From Pseudomonas thivervalensis (lineage in GTDB: Bacteria; Pseudomonadota; Gammaproteobacteria; Pseudomonadales; Pseudomonadaceae): a DNA stretch of 64,000 bases. A model generated the notes under the pieces. That model searched no databases. It was not told the origin of the DNA and worked only from the letters and a program-made list of their open reading frames with translations. Positions 33,276 through 41,534 of the stretch are shown here, one piece after another. A program made the translations under genes and the position numbers. The stretch spans positions 372,001 through 436,000 of the forward strand of contig NZ_LHVE01000001.1 in assembly GCF_001269655.1 (NCBI RefSeq), written 5' to 3'. Position 1 is the stretch's first letter. Each line of letters opens with the position of its first letter.

Positions 33276-33770
33276 TCACTTCATCTCGGCATCAGGCTGG
33301 TTGAGAAAAATCAACACGCCCAGGATCGCCATGTAGAACCTGAACGCAGCGTCCTGGCCATTCCAGATTTCTGATTGCCACATCAGGAACCATTCGCCGC
33401 CGACCACCATGAAACCAAAGAACCAGACGAAGAAACCCGCCGTCAAACCGGCCACGGTCCATCGTTTGGCGCGGCTGAACACCTCGGCCTCGGCCTGGCG
33501 TGCCTGCCACAGTTTCACTGCGCCGTAGCCCAGCAGCCCCGCCGTCAGTGCTTCGCCGAGGATGATCAGCCAATAGGCGCCGTGCCACATCCAGGGTCTC
33601 TCGATGGCGCGATAGCGGGCGGCATTGTCGGGGAAGGTGGTGTCCATGCTCAGCACGTGTTGGACGAAATTGAAGTTGGAGCGGTAGTCCGTGAGGTTGT
33701 TGAACACGGTCAGGAAGGCGAATGCGGCGAGCGCCAGGGTCATTGCGATTTTTGCGTAGCGGGTCGTCAT
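33276..33770 (-). CDS. DUF2165-family small membrane protein
   Basis: The 164-aa protein has four predicted membrane helices (KIAMTLALAAFAFLTVFNNL, AYWLIILGEALTAGLLGYGA, WTVAGLTAGFFVWFFGFMVV, FRFYMAILGVLIFLN) and the conserved SNFNFVQHVLSMDTTFP and RPWMWHGAYW segments of DUF2165. Its function is not known. It is divergent from vgrG with a 267-bp gap and has a REP composite at its 3' end. Confidence 0.88.
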   Translation of the reverse strand: MTTRYAKIAMTLALAAFAFLTVFNNLTDYRSNFNFVQHVLSMDTTFPDNAARYRAIERPWMWHGAYWLIILGEALTAGLLGYGAVKLWQARQAEAEVFSRAKRWTVAGLTAGFFVWFFGFMVVGGEWFLMWQSEIWNGQDAAFRFYMAILGVLIFLNQPDAEMK

Positions 33771-34037
33771 GCCATGCGTCCTTTGCTTTTTTGCGACCAG
33801 GGCACGTTATCACGCCCATCACGGCCCAGAGAGCGGCCACCTTGCAAGAATCTGCTGATTCATTTGTAGGACAGTTGCAGTTGATCGCGAAGTCGCGAAT
33901 GTCCATCGGAAAATGCATCACGCTTTGCAGCTTTTAGCTTCTTGCATGTAGGGGAAATCTGTTTTTCCTGGCCGCCAATACACGTCCCCTGTTGCTCATG
34001 CAGAATCGCCCGCCTCTATTTTGCTGAGGCACATCGG

Positions 34038-36095
34038 ATGTTCCCGCCGGCTAACCCACCGCGTTTCACGCTGACCCTCGACAGCGAGCCGCATGAACTC
34101 AAAGTGCTTGAGTTCAAGGGCCAGGAAGCTATCAGCCAGCCCTATCGCTTTGACCTGGAACTGGTCAGTGAGCGCCCCGACCTGGCACTGGAAGAGCTTC
34201 TGCATCGCCAGGCATTCCTGGGCTTCGATGGCCGGGACGGGGGCATACACGGTCAGGTCTATAGCGTCGCCCAAGGTGATTCGGGCAAGCGCCTGACCCG
34301 CTATCAGATCAGCCTGGTGCCACGTCTGGCCTATCTGCGCCATCGCATCAACCAGCGGATCTTCCAGCACTTGAGCGTGCCCGACATCGTCGCCCGGGTG
34401 TTGAAAGAGCACGGGATCCTGGCGGGTGCCTGCCAGTTCACTCTAGGTGGGCAGTATCCCGAGCGTGAATACTGTGTGCAGTACGGCGAAAGCGACCTGG
34501 CATTCATCGAGCGGATTTGCGCCGAAGTCGGTATCCACTACCATTTCCGGCATCGGCCTGACGGTCATCTGCTGGTGTTCGGTGACGACCAGACCGTGTT
34601 CCCTCGCCTGCCCGAGTCGACCCAGTATCTGCCAGGCAGCGGCATGGCTGCCGACGAGCCGGTCATCAGCCGTCTGGCGGTGCGGCTCCAGACCTGTACC
34701 ACTGCCGTGACGTTGCGCGACTACGACTTCCGCAAGCCCGGTCTGTTATTGCAAACCCAGCTCGACAACCGGCAGTTGCCGGTGCTCGAGGACTATCGCT
34801 ATCCGGGTGGGTTCTGCAACCGTGACGATGGCAAGCATCTGACCCGGCGCGCCCTTGAGCGCCATGGCGCCGATCATCGCGTTGCGGAGGGCCGCAGCGA
34901 TGATAGCGCCTTCGTCAGCGGACATTTCATGCGCATCGAGGCCCATCCCCGGGAACCGTGGAACGATCTCTGGCTGTTGACGCGCATCGACCATCATGGC
35001 CGCCAACCGCAGGTACTGGAAGAAACCGCCGCTGCCGGGCCGGATGAATTCCAGGGCTACAAAAATACCTTTCTCGCCACGCCGTGGGACGTGTTCTTCC
35101 GGCCTCCCCTGCACCACGAAAAGCCCCGTGCCCAGGGTTATCAATCAGCGGTGGTGACCGGGCCGGACGGCAGCGAGATTCATTGCGATGAATTCGGACG
35201 GGTCAAGGTGCAACTGGCCTGGGATCGTGACGGCCAGCGCGACGAGCATTCCAGCTGCTGGCTGCGCGTGGCCTCCGGTTGGGCCCATGATCACTATGGT
35301 GCGGTGATGATTCCCCGGGTCGGCATGGAAGTCCTGGTGGGGTTCATTGACGGTGACGTGGACAAGCCATGGGTGGTGGGGTGCTTGCCTAATGGTGCCA
35401 ATCCGGTGCCGCTGGACCTGCCGGCGGACAAGACCCGCAGTATCTGGCGTAGCCAGAGCAGTCCCGGCGGGGGAGGCTTCAACGAGTTGCGCATCGAGGA
35501 TCGCAAGGGCGCCGAGGAAATCTACCTGCGGGCCCAGCGAAACTGGACTCAACACGTGCTGCATGACCAGCGGGTGCAGGTCGATCACGAGCGTAGCATC
35601 GTTGTCACCGGCACGGCGCGGCATGAGCTCAAGGCCGACGAACAGCGTATTACCCACGGTCGGCGCCAGGCTGAAGTCCGACAGGACGATCACCTGCTGG
35701 TGAGTGGTGAGCGGCATATCCGCGTGAGCAGCCATGTCCTCAGCGCCAGCCAGCAGTTTCATGTCAGCGCCGGCCAGCAAATGGTCTTGGAAGGTGGCGC
35801 CAGTGTCACCCTCCAGGCCGGCGGCCATTGGATCAACATCGGTGCAGGCGGGATTTTCAGCAGTGTGCCGATCGAGGTGGGTGGGGCGCCGATGGCAGTG
35901 ATGAGTGCGGCAGCCGGCTCACCCGAGAGGGCCGGAACGCAGGTCCCTGCGGCCGCCCCTCGGCTTTCCCTGGCACAGATCCTCAGCTTCCAAGGCGCGG
36001 CGCCGTTCTGCGAAGAGTGCGAGCGTTGCAGAAACGGCATCTGTGCGGCGCCCCCGGTCGCTTATCCACCTGTCGATGTCCGAGGGCGCCCATGA
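34038..36095 (+). CDS. vgrG: Type VI secretion tip protein VgrG (TssI)
   Basis: The 685-aa spike protein has the gp27-like region (FTLTLDSEPHELKVLEFKGQ, YRFDLELVSERPDLALEELL, REYCVQYGESDLAFIERICA), the gp5 OB-fold (AVVTGPDGSEIHCDEFGRVK, SGWAHDHYGAVMIPRVGMEV, VGFIDGDVDKPWVVGCLPNG) and a beta-helix needle of repeats to ~residue 620. The tail is Cys-rich (PFCEECERCRNGICAAPP) and may bind metal or a partner. Start MFPPANPPRF at 34038 follows GAGG; upstream codons lack support. The DUF4123 adaptor gene overlaps its stop, but no effector follows and no other T6SS gene is in the window, so this is an orphan vgrG island. Confidence 0.95.
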   Translation: MFPPANPPRFTLTLDSEPHELKVLEFKGQEAISQPYRFDLELVSERPDLALEELLHRQAFLGFDGRDGGIHGQVYSVAQGDSGKRLTRYQISLVPRLAYLRHRINQRIFQHLSVPDIVARVLKEHGILAGACQFTLGGQYPEREYCVQYGESDLAFIERICAEVGIHYHFRHRPDGHLLVFGDDQTVFPRLPESTQYLPGSGMAADEPVISRLAVRLQTCTTAVTLRDYDFRKPGLLLQTQLDNRQLPVLEDYRYPGGFCNRDDGKHLTRRALERHGADHRVAEGRSDDSAFVSGHFMRIEAHPREPWNDLWLLTRIDHHGRQPQVLEETAAAGPDEFQGYKNTFLATPWDVFFRPPLHHEKPRAQGYQSAVVTGPDGSEIHCDEFGRVKVQLAWDRDGQRDEHSSCWLRVASGWAHDHYGAVMIPRVGMEVLVGFIDGDVDKPWVVGCLPNGANPVPLDLPADKTRSIWRSQSSPGGGGFNELRIEDRKGAEEIYLRAQRNWTQHVLHDQRVQVDHERSIVVTGTARHELKADEQRITHGRRQAEVRQDDHLLVSGERHIRVSSHVLSASQQFHVSAGQQMVLEGGASVTLQAGGHWINIGAGGIFSSVPIEVGGAPMAVMSAAAGSPERAGTQVPAAAPRLSLAQILSFQGAAPFCEECERCRNGICAAPPVAYPPVDVRGRP

Positions 36096-36829
36096 GCAGC
36101 CATCAAACGCCCCTGGCCTGGCTTGAAGGCCAGCCTTTGCAAGCGTCCGAGCAACTTTTCGCGATTTTCGGCAGCACCAGCAGCGCCGGGGCGTTGTCGG
36201 CCTGGCGGCGCTCGATGATCTTGGCGCCCACGCCAATCTGGGCCGAGACGCCTTACGCCGAGTGGGAATCGGTCATGCCCTATGTGGGGCTTGTCAGCGC
36301 CGGTAGCGAATTTCTTGACTGGGCAGCGGCCACCGACTCGCTCGATTGGGGGTGGTTGGCAGTGTCGTGTGCCAGCCAGGAAACCCTTGCCGAGCATTTG
36401 CGTGGGCTGACACAGGTGCTGTTGCCCGGTGGTAAGCCGGTTTTCCTGCGTTTTTGGGATGGGCGCTTTATGCAACCGATCCTGCAATCTGCGGCGGTGG
36501 ATGCCGGGCAACTGCTACCGGTCATCAGCCGTTGCCTGATCAACGGCCAGTCCCTTGAGATTGTGGGAAATATTCAGCGGCCGGCTCGGGTTTTTCCCTG
36601 GTGGGAAGTGCCTGTGGCGTTGCTGGAAACCATGGCCGAGGCCCCGACGGACTGTCTGGTGGATAACGTGCTCACATGGTTGGGTGAAGAGCATCCGTAC
36701 CTGTGCGAGCGGGTCGACCGCCGGGTCCTGCGGCGCAAGATCGCCCGCTTTCTTGAACGATCGGGACGGGTTGAAGCGCCAAAGGCGCCATTGCTGGCGT
36801 ATTTGAGGCGAGAGTTGAGCGGACGGTGA
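36092..36829 (+). CDS. DUF4123 adaptor (Tap/TEC-type T6SS effector chaperone)
   Basis: The 245-aa protein shows the DUF4123 pattern: a start LEGQPLQASEQLFAIFGST, central WAETPYAEWESVMPYVGLV, and LLPGGKPVFLRFWDGRFMQP in the core. Such adaptors load a specific effector onto the cognate VgrG. The ATG overlaps the vgrG stop (ATGA), so the two are coupled. The gene expected next, an effector with immunity partner, is missing; rlmJ starts 75 bp downstream. The partner effector could be encoded elsewhere, lost, or part of VgrG itself. Confidence 0.87.
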   Translation: MSSHQTPLAWLEGQPLQASEQLFAIFGSTSSAGALSAWRRSMILAPTPIWAETPYAEWESVMPYVGLVSAGSEFLDWAAATDSLDWGWLAVSCASQETLAEHLRGLTQVLLPGGKPVFLRFWDGRFMQPILQSAAVDAGQLLPVISRCLINGQSLEIVGNIQRPARVFPWWEVPVALLETMAEAPTDCLVDNVLTWLGEEHPYLCERVDRRVLRRKIARFLERSGRVEAPKAPLLAYLRRELSGR

Positions 36830-36904
36830 CCTGTCCGCTGGGCTGCGAACCCCTGACGTTCGACGCGCTTCAAGGTAAACTCGTCGCCCTTCGCAGGAGC
36901 CGCC

Positions 36905-37744
36905 ATGAATTATCGCCACGCCTTCCACGCCGGCAATCACGCCGACGTGTTCAAACACCTGACCTTGACCCGCCTCATCGCGTTGATGTCGCGCAAGGAA
37001 CAGCCCTTCGCCTACCTCGATACCCACGCGGGCATCGGGCTGTACGACTTGCAGGGTGACCAGGCCAACCGTACCGGTGAGTACCTGGAAGGCATCGCGC
37101 GGTTGTGGGGCGAGGATGATCTGCCGCCGTTGACGGCCGATTACATGAAGGTGCTGCACGAGATGAACCCTGACGGCCAATTGCGCTACTACCCGGGCTC
37201 GCCGGAACTGGCGCGGCGCCTGACCCGTTCGCAAGACCGTGTGCTGCTCAACGAGAAACACCCTGAAGACGGTGTGTTGCTCAAGGACAACATGAAAGGC
37301 GACCGTCGCGTGGCGGTGCATCTGGGCGAGGGCTGGCATGTGCCGCGGGCGCTGCTGCCGGTGGCAGAGAAGCGTGGCCTGATGTTGATCGATCCGCCCT
37401 TCGAGCAGCTTGACGAGATGCAGCGCTGCGCCGCCTCGCTCAAGGAGGCGATTGGCCGGATGCGCCAGACGGTGGCGGCGATCTGGTACCCGGTGAAGGA
37501 CCAGCGCATGTTGCGCCGCTTCTACCAGGACCTGGCCGGCACGGGAGCACCGAAGCTGTTGCGGGTGGAACTGCTGGTGCACCCACTGGCGACGCCCAAC
37601 AGCCTGAACGGCTCCGGCCTGGCGATTGCCAACCCGCCTTGGGGGTTGGAGGAGGAGTTGCGTGAGTTGCTGCCGTGGCTGTCGAAAAAGCTCGGCCAGA
37701 CCCAGGGCGGGTGGCAGATGGATTGGTTGATCGCTGAGAGCTGA
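36905..37744 (+). CDS. rlmJ: 23S rRNA (adenine(2030)-N6)-methyltransferase RlmJ
   Basis: The 279-aa SAM-dependent enzyme begins MNYRHAFHAGNHADVFKHLT, the RlmJ signature, with YLDTHAGIGLYDL for SAM binding and LIDPPFEQLDEM carrying the DPPF catalytic motif of N6-adenine methyltransferases. It methylates A2030 of 23S rRNA. AGGAG lies 7 nt before the ATG. It is a housekeeping gene just downstream of the vgrG island; REPs follow it. Confidence 0.96.
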   Translation: MNYRHAFHAGNHADVFKHLTLTRLIALMSRKEQPFAYLDTHAGIGLYDLQGDQANRTGEYLEGIARLWGEDDLPPLTADYMKVLHEMNPDGQLRYYPGSPELARRLTRSQDRVLLNEKHPEDGVLLKDNMKGDRRVAVHLGEGWHVPRALLPVAEKRGLMLIDPPFEQLDEMQRCAASLKEAIGRMRQTVAAIWYPVKDQRMLRRFYQDLAGTGAPKLLRVELLVHPLATPNSLNGSGLAIANPPWGLEEELRELLPWLSKKLGQTQGGWQMDWLIAES

Positions 37745-37770
37745 TGGTTTGATGGTGTCTGGAAGGGCGC

Positions 37771-37917
37771 TATCGCGAGCAGGCTCGCTCCCACATGGGT
37801 TCTGAGGTGTACCCAATATTTGTGTCCGCTCCGGACCCTGTGGGAGCCGAGCTTGCTCGCGATGACGGCGGCAAATTCAGCATCACCACCTCAGACCCAC
37901 CGCTATCGCGAGCAAGC
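37771..37917 (+). repeat. REP copies between rlmJ and msrA
   Basis: A half REP at 37771-37795 (CGCGAGCAGGCTCGCTCCCACA part) and a doublet starting TGTGGGAGCCGAGCTTGCTC at 37839. The right copy of the doublet is cut after CGCGAGCAAGC at 37917, seven bases before the msrA stop, losing its usual TCGCTCCCACA end. Confidence 0.85.
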
Positions 37918-37923
37918 GTGTAG

Positions 37924-38571
37924 TCAGATCGGGCAGGTCACGCCGGTCCCGCCGATCCCGCAATAGCCTTCAGGGTTCTTCGCCAGGTACTGCTGGTGAT
38001 AGGTCTCGGCGAAATAGAACGTCGGTGCCTCTTCGATTTCGGTGGTGATAGTGCCTTTGCCGGCCTTGGTCAATTCAGCCTGGAAGACTTGCTCACTGTG
38101 TTTGGCCGCCGCCAGTTGAGTCGGGTTGGTGGCATAGATCACCGAACGGTACTGGGTGCCGATGTCGTTCCCCTGGCGCATGCCCTGGGTCGGGTTGTGC
38201 AGCTCCCAGAACATCTTCAACAACTGCTCATAGCTGACTTTTGCCGGCTCGTAGACCACCAGCACCACTTCGCTGTGGCCGGTAAGCCCCGAGCAGACTT
38301 CTTCATATGTCGGGTTCGGCGTGAAACCACCGGCGTAACCCACCGCAGTACTGACCACGCCTTCGCGCTGCCAGAACTTGCGCTCAGCGCCCCAGAAGCA
38401 GCCGAGGCCGAAGATGGCGAAGTCCACATCCATGGCAAACGGGCCCAGCAGGGGCGCGTCGAGGACGAAGTGTTTTTCCGGCACGCTCATTGGGGTTTCA
38501 CGGCCAGGCAGGGCTTGTTCAGGGGTAGGAAGCACGTTTTTGTTCACCAGGATTTCCGAGCGCAAGACCAT
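37924..38571 (-). CDS. msrA: Peptide methionine sulfoxide reductase MsrA
   Basis: The 215-aa enzyme has the catalytic Cys58 in [15 protein letters not shown], the motif [33 protein letters not shown], and the C-terminal recycling Cys in [14 protein letters not shown]. It reduces methionine-S-sulfoxide in proteins. ATG at 38571 gives the long N-terminal arm usual in pseudomonads. It lies beside dipA, as in P. aeruginosa (PA5018-PA5017). Confidence 0.97.
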   Translation of the reverse strand: MVLRSEILVNKNVLPTPEQALPGRETPMSVPEKHFVLDAPLLGPFAMDVDFAIFGLGCFWGAERKFWQREGVVSTAVGYAGGFTPNPTYEEVCSGLTGHSEVVLVVYEPAKVSYEQLLKMFWELHNPTQGMRQGNDIGTQYRSVIYATNPTQLAAAKHSEQVFQAELTKAGKGTITTEIEEAPTFYFAETYHQQYLAKNPEGYCGIGGTGVTCPI

Positions 38572-38655
38572 TATCAGTCCTCTCAGTCAGATTGAGTTGA
38601 GCGAAATAGACCGTCAGTGTGCCTCAGAAAAGCCGCCGCTAGCTATAAGCGGCTG

Positions 38656-41349
38656 TCAGACGAGCGGCCCGCGCGGGTAGCGCTTGAGCTTTTCGATCAG
38701 CTCTGCGCCGGGGATTGGCCGGTCGAACAGGTAGCCCTGGCCGACGTCGCAACGGTGCCGGCGCAAGAACGCCAGTTGCTGGGCGGTCTCGATGCCTTCG
38801 GCCACGACCTTGAGCTTCAGGTTGTGGGCCATGGCGATCACCGCCGAGGTGATTTCCATGTCGTCCTGGTTGTCCGGGATCTCATGGATGAAGCTGCGAT
38901 CGATCTTGATGATGTCGATCGGGAATTTCTTCAGGTAGCTCAGGGATGAATAACCGGTGCCGAAATCGTCCATGGCCAGGGTCAGCCCCAGGCGCTTGAG
39001 CTGGTCGAGCTGCAAGTGGGTGTCTTCGGTGGCTTCCAGCAGCAGGCCTTCGGTCAGTTCCAGTTCCAGCAGCCGGGCCGGCAGTTGTTCCTCCTTGAGG
39101 ATGCTGGCGATGGAGGCGACCAGGTCCGGGTCGGAGAACTGCTTGGGCGACAGGTTGATCGCCACTTGCAGGTTGCCCAGCCCGGCTGCGGTCAGCTGTT
39201 TGCTCATGCGGCAGGCTTGGCGGGCGATCCATTTGCCAATAGGAATGATCAGGCCGGTTTCTTCAGCCACGCTGATGAATTGGTCCGGGCGGATCATGCC
39301 CTTTTCCGGATGGTTCCAGCGCAGCAGTGCCTCCATGCCCAGCAGGCGGCCGCTGCGCAGGCACAGCTTGGGCTGGTAGAACACGTCCAGTTCGTTCTGG
39401 GTCAGGGCGCGCCGCAGGTTGTTTTCCACGAACAGCTTGTAGCTGGCCTCGGCATTCAGCGCCTCGGTGAACACCTGGACCTGGTGTTTGCCGTTGGCCT
39501 TGGCCTTGTGCAGGGCCAGGCCGGCGTTGCGCATCAGGGTCTGCGGGTCGCGACCGTGCAGCGGCGCGCAGGCCAGGCCGACGGAGCCGGTCACGCTGAT
39601 CAACTGGTTGTCGACGAACATCGGTTTGTCGAGGGTCATCAGCAACTGGCTGGCGATCTGCTGCCCGGCCTCCAGATCGGTGTCGTCCAGCAGCACCGCG
39701 AACTCGTTACTGGCGAAGCGCGCCAGGCTGCCGCTGGGGCTCAGGCTGTTACGCAGGCGCCGGGCCAGGCTGATCAGCAGTTTGTCGCCGGTCTGGTGGC
39801 CGAGGCTGTCGTTGATGCGCTTGAAGTTGTCGATGTCCACCAACAGCAGGCTGATGGGCGAATCGCTGTCCCGGGCGAAGCGTTCGTCGAGGTTGCGAAT
39901 GAATGCCGGACGGTTGCCCAGGTTGGTCAGGTTGTCGGTGTAGGCCAGGCGCTCGATGCGCTGCTGGGCCAGTTTGGTCTGGGTGATGTCTTCGTAGATG
40001 CCGATGTAGTGGGTCAGCTCGCGGTTGTCGCCGTAGACCTTGGAAATCGACAACTGGCCCCAGTAGGGCTCCAGGTTCTTGCGCCGGCTCTTGAACTCGC
40101 CCTGCCAACTGTTGCTCTGGGCCAGCGCCGAGGGTGCATCGAACAGCAGTTCGCTGAGGTTTTCCAGGGCCGGCAGTTCCGAGAGGCGCTGGCCGTGGAC
40201 TTCTTCGGTGGTGTACTGGGTGATCGCGGTGAAGCTTGGGTTGACGTACTCCACCACGCCGTCGCAATTGACCAGCAGGAAGGCGTTGGCGCTCTGTTCC
40301 ACGGCTCGCTGGAACAGGTGCAGGGCGCTGGTGGCGGTGCGTCGGTTGTGGTTGTTGATGACTTGGGCGAACTGGTCCGCCAGCTCGCCGGCAAAGGCGA
40401 TCTCATCCGACTGCCAGGCGCGGGTGGCGCCCACTTGTTCCAGGCACAGCACGCCCACCACTTGACCGTCGATACGCACGCTGGCGTCGAGAATGGCATT
40501 GACGTCGCGGGCGCGCAGGTTCCCAGCCATTTCCCGGGTGCGCGGGTCACGCATCGCATTGTGGGCGTCGATGGCGCGGCAGGTCTGCAGCGCCTCCATG
40601 TAGTCGGGAAATTCGTTGGCGTCGATCACCGCCGGCAGGAAATATTCCTGGGACGCGCGGTTATAGGCGGAAATCGGCACCAGCTTGCCATCGTCCAGGT
40701 TCCAGATACTCGCGCAGTCGATCTGGTAGATGTCGCAAGCGCTGCGGGTAATCAGTTCGGCCGCTTCGAGCAGGGAGTTGTTGGCGCTGTAGCGTTGACG
40801 GGTCAGCAACAGGATCAGGTCCTGTTGGGCACGTACGCGGTCCAGATGCTGGAGCTGCTCTTGCTGGGCGCGCTGGTTCAGTTCCAGGGCGATCTGCAGG
40901 CGCGAGTTCTGGGTTTCCAGGTCCAGGGCCGGCATGGAGGGTTCGCTTTGCAGCAAATTGTCCACCACTAGCAGGTAGCCGCGCAGCAGGTGACGATTGT
41001 GCTGCTTATAGGCTTCGCCCGTTTCCAGCACGTTCATCGGGCCCTTGGCGGTGTGGAGCGTGTAGCGAATCTGGTAGTGCGCGGCCTGGGCCAGTTGCTG
41101 CTGGATGGCGTCGTGCAATTGATAGCGCGCTTCGGGTTCCATCAGGCTGGCGTAGGGCGAACTGACCAGCGAGCACAGTTCTACCGCCGGCAGGCCGAAG
41201 TGTCGCTCGCAATTGGGGTCGAGGAACAACAGCGCCCAGCTAGCTTCATTCAGCCGTTCGAAACGCAGCATACCGAGCCGCGCGGGCACCGGTAACTGCG
41301 TCACTACCTCGGCCGCCATACGGCTGGCGGCATCGGGTTGGCTTTTCAT
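38656..41349 (-). CDS. dipA: c-di-GMP phosphodiesterase DipA (PAS-GAF-PAS-GGDEF-EAL)
   Basis: The 897-aa protein has an N-terminal PAS-like domain (LFLDPNCERHFGLPAVELCS), a GAF domain (~180-340), a second PAS (NAFLLVNCDGVVEYVNPSFT), a GGDEF domain and an EAL domain. The GGDEF signature is degenerate, ASNEF at ~546-550 (SLARFASNEFAVLLDDTD), so it should not make c-di-GMP but may bind GTP. The EAL motif is intact (LGMEALLRWNHPEKG, Glu673), with DDFGTGYSSLSYLKKFPIDI downstream. This matches P. aeruginosa DipA (PA5017), which lowers c-di-GMP in dispersion and chemotaxis. The neighbourhood (msrA, aceFE) is the same, except for the PhoD-like gene inserted before aceF. Confidence 0.92.
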   Translation of the reverse strand: MKSQPDAASRMAAEVVTQLPVPARLGMLRFERLNEASWALLFLDPNCERHFGLPAVELCSLVSSPYASLMEPEARYQLHDAIQQQLAQAAHYQIRYTLHTAKGPMNVLETGEAYKQHNRHLLRGYLLVVDNLLQSEPSMPALDLETQNSRLQIALELNQRAQQEQLQHLDRVRAQQDLILLLTRQRYSANNSLLEAAELITRSACDIYQIDCASIWNLDDGKLVPISAYNRASQEYFLPAVIDANEFPDYMEALQTCRAIDAHNAMRDPRTREMAGNLRARDVNAILDASVRIDGQVVGVLCLEQVGATRAWQSDEIAFAGELADQFAQVINNHNRRTATSALHLFQRAVEQSANAFLLVNCDGVVEYVNPSFTAITQYTTEEVHGQRLSELPALENLSELLFDAPSALAQSNSWQGEFKSRRKNLEPYWGQLSISKVYGDNRELTHYIGIYEDITQTKLAQQRIERLAYTDNLTNLGNRPAFIRNLDERFARDSDSPISLLLVDIDNFKRINDSLGHQTGDKLLISLARRLRNSLSPSGSLARFASNEFAVLLDDTDLEAGQQIASQLLMTLDKPMFVDNQLISVTGSVGLACAPLHGRDPQTLMRNAGLALHKAKANGKHQVQVFTEALNAEASYKLFVENNLRRALTQNELDVFYQPKLCLRSGRLLGMEALLRWNHPEKGMIRPDQFISVAEETGLIIPIGKWIARQACRMSKQLTAAGLGNLQVAINLSPKQFSDPDLVASIASILKEEQLPARLLELELTEGLLLEATEDTHLQLDQLKRLGLTLAMDDFGTGYSSLSYLKKFPIDIIKIDRSFIHEIPDNQDDMEITSAVIAMAHNLKLKVVAEGIETAQQLAFLRRHRCDVGQGYLFDRPIPGAELIEKLKRYPRGPLV

Positions 41350-41534
41350 GGGGAAACTCGCTTCGAAAATGCTGATCGCGCCGGGCTGACGCCCTCGTTA
41401 TTACGGATTGGCGCAAGGTTGCATCATTGCGGCACTGGCTGACAAGAGAGATGAAGGCCAAGTGCTATAAACCTTTTATCGGCCGACAACGGGATTTCTC
41501 CAGTCGCCAGCCGATCAGAGGGCATGGACGGTCA

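Noticed and set aside
34038..36829. Prophage tail spike region
   Set aside because: VgrG resembles phage spikes, but no tail, capsid, lysis or integrase gene is near, and a DUF4123 adaptor points to type VI secretion.
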